64,000 nucleotides of DNA, from the NCBI RefSeq assembly GCF_000142905.1, contig NW_013657679.1, forward strand, positions 330,505-394,504, read 5' to 3'. This DNA is from Thecamonas trahens ATCC 50062 (lineage: Eukaryota; Apusozoa; Apusomonadida; Apusomonadidae). The notes beneath the pieces are model-generated. The model saw only the letters and a list, made by a program, of their open reading frames with translations. It was not told the DNA's origin and searched no databases. Positions within the stretch are counted from its first letter, which is position 1; every line of letters starts with the position of its first letter. The position numbers and the translations under genes are program-made. Of the stretch, positions 48,824-56,766 are shown piece after piece.

Positions 48824-51427
48824 ATGAACGGGCGAGAGCGTAGGGGAGAAGGTGGACGTGTCGGGGCGCATGAGAGGACGCCGCTGGTGGCGAGGGCGGG
48901 CGCGAGCGAGCGTGTCGGGGCGACCTTGTGGCAGCAAAGCATGGCGTATGCACGCAAGCTGGCGAGTGGAACCTCGCGCAAGCGTGTCTCGACCATCTTT
49001 GCTATTGTAGTGCCGTTGCTAGTGGTGACTACGATCGGCTTGCTCCAGTTGCTGCTGGACAAGGAGCTGGTGATGGGGCCGGCCAAAGGCACTCTGGCCG
49101 GCGACTCCTTTGACGCCTCCCACTCGATGTCGAACGCCTTTGGCTACCAGAACAACTGGCTTGTCGAGCCCGAGCCTGGCATGGCAGATATCGATGTCGG
49201 CTGGCGGAACTGGACTGGAGACGGCAGCGGGATGATGGCTAGAGTTCCATCGGCAAGTTTCACAGGGTGGATCCCGGGCACCACGCTCGTTGTGCCGTCG
49301 TTCACGCGCTTTGAGCCCGGCGTCGACATCAACGCTGCGCTGCTTGCCGCTCAGGCCGAGGCCTCAGCGCACTTTGGCGTAGACTCGACCTCGTCGGCAG
49401 GCGCGGCCGCGCTGACCGAGATCATGCCCGAGGGCGTCATCCACATGCAGCGCGTTAACGCCTCGGCCCGCGAGATGCAGATTGTCCTTCAGTACTCGCG
49501 TTCTTCTGCGCTCGAAAACGCAGAATGGGCGTATCTTGTGTTCAACTTTGATCCATCGGCTGAGTACGCCCGATGGCTGACATACCTGCCGGCGGCGATG
49601 CTGGACTTTCTAGGCCTGGACTACGCGTTGGAGGTCACCACCGGCGAGCTTCCGTACATCGCTCTTGGCCTCCCGTTTGACCTTTCGCTCGTCATCTCTG
49701 GCTTTCTCTTTCCGCTTGCACTCACTGTCCTTGTCCCGTCATTTGTGTACGCCGCCGTGGCAGTCAAGGCCTCGCGCGAGCGCGAGCTGATGCGGATGAA
49801 CGGGCTCTCGCTGGGTGCGTACTGGGGCGTCACTGCAGCCTTCAACCTGGGGATGCAGCTTGCAGCGTCGGCCGTGTTTCTTATCTCATCGCTCTGCTTC
49901 CAACTGCGGTTCTTTACCGAGACCTCACCGCTGGTCTACCTCGCATTGGTGCTGGTGTGGAGCCTGGCGGGCGTGGCGTTTTCACTGGTCTGCTCTGTCC
50001 CGTTCTCCAAGCCGCGGCTGGCGGTGCTTGTCATCTACGGGCTCGTCCTCGCTTCGGTGCTCACGGCGTCGAATCTTAACGCGTTTGTGTGGTCCAACAG
50101 CCGGGCGCCGGTGTGGTTCCTCCTCTGGCCACCGTTTGCGCTCACCCGGACCATCTACTTGATCGCCAACGGCGTGCTCCAGGGCGACGCGCTCGTGGCC
50201 AGTGCGCTCTCGCCGGGTCATGAGTTTGGACTCTGTTGCCTGCTGCTGACGCTAGAGGCGGCGCTGATGAGCGCCGCGGCGCCGTATCTCGACACGGTCA
50301 TCCCGCAGGCCTTTGGCGTCGCTCGGCCGCTGCTCTGGCCGTGCATGCGTGACAACCGAGTCGATGGCGGATGGAGCAGCGGCACCGAGCCGTACCCAGA
50401 TGACGACGCGCGTGAAATGGGGCTGGACGTGGCGGCCGAGGCTGAGCGGGCGGCAGGCGGGCTGACAAGTGCAGCAGGCTCGCCGGCTGTGGCGGTGGTC
50501 AATCTCAACAAGCTGTTTGGCAAGCACCATGCAGTGCGCAATCTTTGCCTTGCCATCGACGAGGGCGAGTGCTTTGGCCTCCTCGGGCCCAACGGTGCGG
50601 GCAAGTCGACCACCATCGGCATGCTCACTGGCCTGCTTCCGGCGAGCTCTGGACGAGCAGTGATGTATGGGCATGATCTGGCGAGTGAGCTCGCCGAGAT
50701 TCGCAGCCTCCTCGGCGTCTGTCCGCAGCACGACATCCTCGACCCGCTGCTGACCGTCCGCGAGACCGCAATCTTTTACGCCCGGCTCAAGGGCCTCGCC
50801 CCTGACGCCGCCAACACGGCTGTTGCCGATTTGCTCGCGCAATGCGGGCTGGAGGAGGCTAGTGGGAAGCTGACGCCACAGCTTTCCGGTGGAATGCGGC
50901 GACGGCTCTCGATCTTGATTGCGCTCGTTGGCGGCGCGCGCGTCGTTTTTCTCGACGAGCCCACCACAGGGCTCGGCGTCGAGGAGCGGCGGGCAATCTG
51001 GGCCATTGTGGCCGAGGCCCGCCGTGGGCGGGTCATTGTCCTCACCACCCACTCGATGGAGGAAGCCGATGTGCTCTGCTCGCGGATCGGGATTGTGTCG
51101 CGTGGGCGCCTGCAGTGCGTTGGAACGCAGGCCGAGCTCAAGCGGCGGTACGGCGCCGGATACCGTCTCGTGCTCAAGGTTGCCGTACATGCAGTTGACC
51201 ATGTCGTCGCTGCCGTTCAGGAGGAGCTGGAGAGCGCGCGCGTCCTCAATAGGTTTAAGGGCACCGTCACGCTCTCGGTCGAAGGCGTGGCTGTATCGGG
51301 CCTGTTTGCCGTCATGGAGGATATCAAGACGAGGCTGGGCGGCCTTGTCCATGACTACTCTGTATCTGGCACGTCACTGGAGGAGGTCTTTGTCTCGATT
51401 GTGCGCGCGGACGAAGGGCAAGTGTAG
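48824..51427 (+). CDS. ABC transporter, ABCA subfamily, half-size
   Basis: 867 residues: one membrane domain followed by one nucleotide-binding domain. The first membrane helix is IFAIVVPLLVVTTIGLLQLLL, followed by a large extracytoplasmic loop (about residues 90-275). Further helices lie between about 280 and 500 and include the ABCA-type ELMRMNGLSLGAYWGV motif. Nucleotide-binding domain: Walker A GPNGAGKST (about 588), Q-loop VCPQHDIL, signature LSGGMRRRLS (687), Walker B VVFLDEPTTG (about 711) and H-loop TTHSMEEAD. The D-loop reads GLGVEERRAIW where ABCA proteins have GLDP, so the usual Asp is absent. Half-size ABCAs occur in plants and amoebae and are presumed lipid transporters acting as dimers. 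The ATG at 48824 is the first in frame downstream of sequence with no domain content. Confidence 0.93.
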   Translation: MNGRERRGEGGRVGAHERTPLVARAGASERVGATLWQQSMAYARKLASGTSRKRVSTIFAIVVPLLVVTTIGLLQLLLDKELVMGPAKGTLAGDSFDASHSMSNAFGYQNNWLVEPEPGMADIDVGWRNWTGDGSGMMARVPSASFTGWIPGTTLVVPSFTRFEPGVDINAALLAAQAEASAHFGVDSTSSAGAAALTEIMPEGVIHMQRVNASAREMQIVLQYSRSSALENAEWAYLVFNFDPSAEYARWLTYLPAAMLDFLGLDYALEVTTGELPYIALGLPFDLSLVISGFLFPLALTVLVPSFVYAAVAVKASRERELMRMNGLSLGAYWGVTAAFNLGMQLAASAVFLISSLCFQLRFFTETSPLVYLALVLVWSLAGVAFSLVCSVPFSKPRLAVLVIYGLVLASVLTASNLNAFVWSNSRAPVWFLLWPPFALTRTIYLIANGVLQGDALVASALSPGHEFGLCCLLLTLEAALMSAAAPYLDTVIPQAFGVARPLLWPCMRDNRVDGGWSSGTEPYPDDDAREMGLDVAAEAERAAGGLTSAAGSPAVAVVNLNKLFGKHHAVRNLCLAIDEGECFGLLGPNGAGKSTTIGMLTGLLPASSGRAVMYGHDLASELAEIRSLLGVCPQHDILDPLLTVRETAIFYARLKGLAPDAANTAVADLLAQCGLEEASGKLTPQLSGGMRRRLSILIALVGGARVVFLDEPTTGLGVEERRAIWAIVAEARRGRVIVLTTHSMEEADVLCSRIGIVSRGRLQCVGTQAELKRRYGAGYRLVLKVAVHAVDHVVAAVQEELESARVLNRFKGTVTLSVEGVAVSGLFAVMEDIKTRLGGLVHDYSVSGTSLEEVFVSIVRADEGQV

Positions 51428-51488
51428 GCTCGTAACTTTGTGTTGGATGTGTGCCTTTATCACGTGATGTGTGGCTAGTGCTGGCCGA

Positions 51489-51986
51489 CTACGCCTCGTC
51501 ATCGTCGTTGCTGGCCTGCGCGCGCTTGAGTTCCTTGATGGTGGTGAGGAGGATGCCCATCTCCTTGAACAGGATCTGGGTAAAGGTGCGAACGGTCGAT
51601 GTAAACTCCATAAAGTCCTTCTTCGACTTGAGCTTGCCGGGCTCGAGCGCGTTAAGCACGCCCGCAATGATCTCGGCCTTGGACGGCTCGGTCGAGTCGG
51701 GCTCACCGGCTGCCGGGAATGAGGCCTTGAGCGTCTCAAGCTCAGCGACGAGCGCATCGAGCTCGGCCTGCTTCTTGGTCAGCGTCTTTTCCAGCAGTTC
51801 TGCGCGGCCAGCCTGGTCTGGATCGGCCGATGCCTTACGCAGCGAGATGCGGGCCTTCATGACGCCCTGCACCGGGTTCGACAGCCCCGCCAAGGTCTTC
51901 TTCAGCGCAGTCTCGGCAGCACGCAGCGCCGTCAGCCTCTCCACGTCGGTCCCGTACACGTCAGTCACCTCGTTGCCTGCAGACAT
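51489..51986 (-). CDS. Small helical protein, 165 residues, function unknown
   Basis: From the ATG at 51986 (MSAGNEVTDVYGTDVERLTA). It is helical throughout: a coiled coil (LRAAETALKKTLAGL, then RAELLEKTLTKKQAELDALVAELETL), an acidic Pro-containing break at about 95, and a second helical unit (KAEIIAGVLNALEPGKLK to FTQILFKEMGILLTTIKELK), ending acidic. The two-helix-hairpin style and size resemble small subunits of coiled-coil complexes, but I do not recognise a family. It shares its upstream region, with three TTTGGCGCC boxes, with the multi-CH gene. The stop is 61 bases from that of the ABCA gene. Confidence 0.7.
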   Translation of the reverse strand: MSAGNEVTDVYGTDVERLTALRAAETALKKTLAGLSNPVQGVMKARISLRKASADPDQAGRAELLEKTLTKKQAELDALVAELETLKASFPAAGEPDSTEPSKAEIIAGVLNALEPGKLKSKKDFMEFTSTVRTFTQILFKEMGILLTTIKELKRAQASNDDDEA

Positions 51987-52136
51987 GATATGAGTGTGAG
52001 AAGGGTGGGTGTGGAAGCCGGGCCTGAGGGTGGGTGGGTGGGTGGGGACCCTGGCTCGCAACGCAGCGAGTCACTCGCCTTGGTCGCCTTACTCGGCATG
52101 ACGGCAGGGTTCGCCGTGGTGTCGGTACGGAGCCGC

Positions 52137-52200
52137 TTTTTGGCGCCGCCGAGCTTTGGCGCCTTTTTTTGGAGGAAGCGACGGACACCAGTTTGGCGCC
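52137..52200. promoter_or_regulatory. Cluster of three E2F-like TTTGGCGCC boxes in a divergent promoter
   Basis: TTTTTGGCGCC (52137-52147), TTTGGCGCC (52155-52163) and TTTGGCGCC (52192-52200) are all on the plus strand within 64 bases, in the 437-bp spacer (51987-52423) between the small helical gene and the multi-CH gene. They match TTTSSCGC. Function is inferred from motif density and from LIN9 being encoded nearby. A 14-base G run lies at 52275-52288. I saw nothing else coding in the spacer. Confidence 0.5.
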
Positions 52201-52423
52201 GACCGGCAGCCGGGCGGCCACCGGCCAGGTTAGCCGACTGGGTCGGGCGAATGGAAACGGGGAGCAAGAGAACAGGGGGGGGGGGGGGAGGGGTAGGGGT
52301 AGTGGTGGTGGCGGTGACGGGAAAGCCACTCCACTCTACGGTTCACGGCCACCTCCAGTCCACTCCAGTCCCGTAGCCTTTCCTCCCACACACGGTAGCT
52401 TTCACTTGGTGCGCTGGGTGGTC

Positions 52424-55400
52424 ATGCCGGCCAAGCTCGAGACCTTGCTGTACTGGGTCTCCACTCTGCCGCTGCCGTCGACCTTGCTGGTGACGTCGGC
52501 AGACGACCTGGCGGATGGTGTGGTAGTCCATGACTTGGCGGACATCATCGGGCTATGTGCGAGGGCCACACGTCCGCTGGAGCCCGATGAGGCCGCCGCG
52601 CAGGTGGCCGCCGCCTCGCCGGCCCTCGACCCCGGGTTTAGATCGTCGCTGGCGTTCTGGAAGGAGGCGCTCGCCACGCTCGCACGCGGCGTCTCGCGTG
52701 CAGAGCTGGATAGCAACTACTACAATGCCGCTCGTTGCGCTGGTGCTGACGAGCTCGCACTGGCATATGTCCTGGATCTGGCAAGAATCCGGATGGCTAA
52801 GCTCGGCATCGATGCTGAGTCGATGGGGAATCCGCTGGCGTCGGCGTCGGTGGTCTCAGATGCCGCCGCCAATGCTGCTGCTGCTGCCGAAGCGCTGGCC
52901 CGCTCGGTGCGCTCAGAGCCGGTGGCGGCGGTCACTGAGGCCGACTCGAGTCCAGCACCCAATCCAGCGCTGTCCAAGGCTGAGGACGAGCTCGCCTCGA
53001 TGTTTGCTTCGCTCTCGCGCTACCGGCGAACGCCGCTTTGTCCGCCGCCGTCGTGGGATTTGGATGGTATTGATCCAAGCTCGGGCCAGTTTTACATGCC
53101 AGCTGCGCTTGAGTTTGACCTGGACGCTGAGCCTGGAAAGACCAAGGTGACCCGGCGAGGGACGAGCATCCCGCGGCCGTCGCAGGTTGCGCCGCGGTCG
53201 TCGGTCGAGGCTGCAGCAGTTGCAGGCGACAACTCGAGCGAGCGATGTGCGGACTCGCGGAAAGCTACCGTTGCGCAGAAGCAGAAGCAGAAGCAGAAGC
53301 AGAAGCAGAAGCAGCAGCGGCCGCCGCCACGTCACCAGACTTCGCGTCGCAAGGCGTCGCGCAAGGCGTCCCCCGCCCGCAAGACGTCGTGCAAAGAGGC
53401 TGAGCGTGGGCGCAAGACGGCAAGCAAGAAGAACAAAGTGACGTCCCGGCCTCGCGTCGAAGTGTCGACGGATCCAGGGCTCTCGCAACGGCGGGTTGCA
53501 GACATCTGCACGTGGTTGTTCATGGTCGGCGTGCCTCTGGACGAGGTCTCGAACAGCGAGACGCCACCGCAGGCGCTGAGGACAGGTGCGCCATCGTGGG
53601 CAGTCATCGAGCATTGGCTCACCACCGTAGGCTCGAAGGCTGGCGCTGTGGCCGCGTCGCTCGCCGACGGCGTGCTTCTGTGTAAGCTTGTCGAGCGAGT
53701 CGGGGTCCAGTCGCGGCGCGGCATTGCCGGCGTGGCTGAGCGGCCACGGTCGCTTGCGGCGCGGCGGGCCAACTTTAAGCGCGCGCTCGGGGCGCTCAAG
53801 GACACGAAGGGCTTGCCGCCGGCACTGCTGTTTGCCGACGACGCGCTAGCTGCCGGCGACGTGGGTCAGCTGTTTGCGCTGCTCGACGCGCTCTTTGAGG
53901 CCTTTGGCGGTGCGCGCGAGGTTGATCTCGCACGGGCGTCATCGCGGGCTGTGCGCAAGCCGCGGCGGTCGGCCAAGCGGAGCTCGTCACGGCGCGAGGC
54001 TGGCGAGCCACAGCCGCGGCCCGAGCCGCAGCCCCAGCCGCAGCCGCGACGAGTCCGGCCAGTCTCGCGCTCGCCACGGACGCCGCGAGCCACGAGTCGG
54101 CGCCATGCCGCCGATCCTGCAAGTACAGTGGATCCGGCGCCGCAACCACCGGCCCAGCGCCCGCTGTCGTCGTCGCGCAAGCCTGCTGGACGCCGGGCGC
54201 GACCGAAGCGTGTAAGTAAGGCAGTCCAAAGCGTGTCGCCAGATCCGCTCCCAGCGGCGACGCCGCCACCCAAGCCCGAGCCCGAGCCTGGGCTTGAAGC
54301 AGGACTCTCGCCAGCGTCTACACTCACGGCAGCACTGCCGTCACCAGAGCCCGAGTTGGGAAGTCGTGGACAGGTCCGTGGCCTTTTGGCGCGTGACGCG
54401 GTGACGCTGGAATGGATTCGCGACGTTGGCGGCCTACTCGACGACCAGCTGCGAGCAAGAGATGACGACGTGCTCAACTCGCCGCTGCGCAACGGGGTGA
54501 CGCTTTGTTCGCTCTTGCTCGCGCTGGGGCTCGCGCCAGTCTCATACGTGGTCGCACCCAAGAGTCTGGAGGAGGCGTGGACCAATTGGGAGCGTGGCCT
54601 TGCTGTGCTCCGGGCGCGGACTGACGTCGACCCGCGGTATTTGTGGGCGACAGAGGAGTTTATCACCGGCGACGAGGCGCTGCTCTTTGGCCTTTTCAAT
54701 GAGCTCCGGCGGGTATTTGGCGGCTCGGCCCAAGCTAGCAGCAGCGAAAGTGGGTGGATCCGCGGCGAGCAGTCGCCGCGGCTTCGGTCGCGTGCGGCAG
54801 CCAGCGCGCGCCAGCTTTTGCAGTGGATCCGAGCGCTTGGCTGCATCGACTCGACTGTTCCGCTCAACTCGCTCGGTGAGGCTTATCTCATCAGCGAGGC
54901 GTCGCGCGGCACTCTGCTCTGCGATCTGGTCGGTGTGGTGCTGGGGATCGAGCTGCGCGGAGTGATGCGGCACCCACGGACGCTCACGTCTCAGGTGAGC
55001 AACGTCCGGCTCGCGCTCGAGGCGCTGCGGACGGTGACCGACTTTCCGCACGCGTATCTCTCGTGTGAGACCGAGATCGGGTCTGGCGACGCTGTTGCCA
55101 TTTTTGGTCTCCTTCGGCACATGTACGACACGTTTGGCGGGCAGGCGAGCGAGATGGCGCAGGCGACCGAGGCTACTGAGGCACCGTCGCCAGCGCGTGA
55201 CCTGCCTTTGTCGCCCAAGCGTGGCTCGCCGGGGCGAAGCACGGCAACCGACGCCGACCTTACTCGCGAGCTCCTCGACTGGCTGCACAAGCTCGGGTTC
55301 GGCGGACTCTCTTCAAACGACCTCGCGCCGGCGAGCCTGCGCCCGCTCTTCTCGGACGGCACGTTCCTCACTGATGTGGTGGCCGCTGTCGAGGGAGGCC

Positions 55401-55630
55401 CACTGCCGGGCGTCCATACGTCGCCGCGGACCCACGCCGAGGCTATGCACAACATCACGCTTGCGCTGGATAAGCTTCGGGCCAACAAGCGGATGCCGTG
55501 GAACCATCTCTGGTCGCCGCATGATGTGCAGGCCGGCAACGCTCACCTTGTTCTCCCGCTCCTGCACGACATCCGGGCGGCGTATGGTGATCCGCGCGGC
55601 TCAGCGGCGCTGCTTCCGACGTTTTGGTAA
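52424..55630 (+). CDS. Protein with multiple calponin-homology-like domains
   Basis: 1,068 residues from the ATG at 52424 (MPAKLETLLYWVSTLPLP). At least four, probably five, divergent CH-like modules share a Trp-containing first helix, a GxLLCxLV helix and a terminal 'ALFEAFGG'-type helix: about 1-115 (DGVVVHDLADIIG), 390-495 (VIEHWLTTVG to LADGVLLCKLVERVG to LDALFEAFGG), 660-770 (LEWIRDVGG to LRNGVTLCSLLLALG to FNELRRVFGG), 795-910 (QLLQWIRALG to TLLCDLVGVVLG to MYDTFGG) and 945-1060 (LLDWLHKLG to GTFLTDVVAAVEG to IRAAYG). Between modules 1 and 2 is a Lys/Gln run encoded by a CAGAAG repeat (about 53278-53315) and a very basic stretch; another Pro/Arg linker separates 2 and 3. CH domains bind actin or microtubules, so cytoskeletal function is inferred. 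The stop lies three bases from that of Med31. Confidence 0.75.
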   Translation: MPAKLETLLYWVSTLPLPSTLLVTSADDLADGVVVHDLADIIGLCARATRPLEPDEAAAQVAAASPALDPGFRSSLAFWKEALATLARGVSRAELDSNYYNAARCAGADELALAYVLDLARIRMAKLGIDAESMGNPLASASVVSDAAANAAAAAEALARSVRSEPVAAVTEADSSPAPNPALSKAEDELASMFASLSRYRRTPLCPPPSWDLDGIDPSSGQFYMPAALEFDLDAEPGKTKVTRRGTSIPRPSQVAPRSSVEAAAVAGDNSSERCADSRKATVAQKQKQKQKQKQKQQRPPPRHQTSRRKASRKASPARKTSCKEAERGRKTASKKNKVTSRPRVEVSTDPGLSQRRVADICTWLFMVGVPLDEVSNSETPPQALRTGAPSWAVIEHWLTTVGSKAGAVAASLADGVLLCKLVERVGVQSRRGIAGVAERPRSLAARRANFKRALGALKDTKGLPPALLFADDALAAGDVGQLFALLDALFEAFGGAREVDLARASSRAVRKPRRSAKRSSSRREAGEPQPRPEPQPQPQPRRVRPVSRSPRTPRATSRRHAADPASTVDPAPQPPAQRPLSSSRKPAGRRARPKRVSKAVQSVSPDPLPAATPPPKPEPEPGLEAGLSPASTLTAALPSPEPELGSRGQVRGLLARDAVTLEWIRDVGGLLDDQLRARDDDVLNSPLRNGVTLCSLLLALGLAPVSYVVAPKSLEEAWTNWERGLAVLRARTDVDPRYLWATEEFITGDEALLFGLFNELRRVFGGSAQASSSESGWIRGEQSPRLRSRAAASARQLLQWIRALGCIDSTVPLNSLGEAYLISEASRGTLLCDLVGVVLGIELRGVMRHPRTLTSQVSNVRLALEALRTVTDFPHAYLSCETEIGSGDAVAIFGLLRHMYDTFGGQASEMAQATEATEAPSPARDLPLSPKRGSPGRSTATDADLTRELLDWLHKLGFGGLSSNDLAPASLRPLFSDGTFLTDVVAAVEGGPLPGVHTSPRTHAEAMHNITLALDKLRANKRMPWNHLWSPHDVQAGNAHLVLPLLHDIRAAYGDPRGSAALLPTFW

Positions 55631-55633
55631 AGA

Positions 55634-56240
55634 CTACTCGATGGCCATGGGCACGAGCGCTGATGATGCAGCACCTGAGCTCGGACACGCATTCAACAGA
55701 GTAGGCGTTGGAACTTTGGATGTCAGCGGCGCCAGCGCAGAGGTGGCGGGAGCAAGCGCCTCGGCGTCATCGGCCTGGCGAAGTGCGGCGTTGTGGGTCC
55801 ACAGATACACCTGCTGCGCGTGGAGAAGCTCGGCAAAGCCTGAATCGTGCTCAAGGCGGAAGCGAAAAGCTGGATTGAGCAAATGCTCGAGGAAGAATAA
55901 GGCGTGCGGGTAGGCCAAGAAGACAGCGTACTCTGGCGAGCGCCAGTACTGCAGGTACTTGAGGTATGCCACAAACCGCTTGTCGGCAAAGTACTTGCGC
56001 TGAGCCAGATCTGTGCTCAGACGGGAGGGATCAGTGAGTGAACAAGATGATGATGAGATGAAAGGGGGGGAGGGGGGGACGGTGAGGGGGTGCGGCGGGT
56101 AGCATGGCTTCATCGCCTGATGTCTGCGTACACTCGAGGTACTTTGGATTGGCCAGGCTCTGTACAAAGTCCAGCTCGATCTCGAACCGGGCAGCAGCTT
56201 CGGCGGGTGTCTCTGTGAATGGCTTGCGCTCGTGCTCCAT
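55634..56240 (-). CDS. MED31: Mediator complex subunit 31 (Soh1)
   Basis: Exons 56240-56132 and 56010-55634 give 161 residues. Splicing builds the invariant Med31 core FEIELDFVQSLANPKYLEYL-AQRKYFADKRFVAYLKYLQYW-RSPEYAVFLAYPHALFFLEHL, which matches the family almost position for position. Med31 sits in the Mediator middle module with Med7 and supports RNA polymerase II transcription. The C-terminal 60 residues are an Ala/Pro-rich extension that is not conserved. The phase 1 intron (56011-56131) uses donor GTACGC and acceptor GAGCACAG. The coding end is only three bases from that of the convergent CH gene. Confidence 0.95.
56011..56131 (-). other. Spliceosomal intron in MED31, 121 bp
   Basis: GTACGC donor and GAGCACAG acceptor, phase 1. 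Both boundaries are fixed by the conserved NPKYL-EYLAQ sequence. The same donor hexamer is used in nicotinamidase. Confidence 0.93.
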
Positions 56241-56766
56241 GGCCAGCAGAGGGAGGGTAGAGGCGGGGTTGGTGGTTAAGAAAAGCGAGAAGAGAGAAAG
56301 AGAGGGAGAGAGAGAGAGTGTGTGTGTGTGCGTGTGAGGGGAGGACGGGTGAGGGTGAGGGTAGCGGAGAGTGAAGTTGTGAGCTTTCTAGAGGAGGTGA
56401 CCTTGCTCGCTGCGAGGCACGCTCTCCTTCGCAGTCCAAACTGGGCAACCAGACTGAGGAGTATGGAGGCTTTGGGAGTGATGCATGCAGCGATCGGGAT
56501 GCGAATCGAGGTCATGAAAGCGATGCAGTTAAAAATGAACAATGTCTGGGGTTAGTTGGTAAGGGGGGGGGGGGGGGATGGGGAATACGGTGTGCGACCG
56601 TGTGTGTTGGTGTGTGATGTGGAGCCGTGCGGTTCCGTCCTCGTTCACCGCAGCTCGCCCGGCCAGTTCCTCACCTCGGCTGCTGCAGGACTGGTACCAC
56701 GGCAAACTCGTGTCTCCGCCAAGCTCTGTGTGCAAGAGAGCGAGTCACGGCTGAGGTGTCTGTAGT
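56241..56766. other. Divergent spacer between MED31 and the 5-phosphatase gene
   Basis: 526 bases with no supported gene. Purine-rich and then GT-rich microsatellite sequence, (GA)n followed by (GT)n, occupies about 56282-56336, and a 15-base G run lies at 56563-56577. Likely carries both promoters. Confidence 0.6.
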
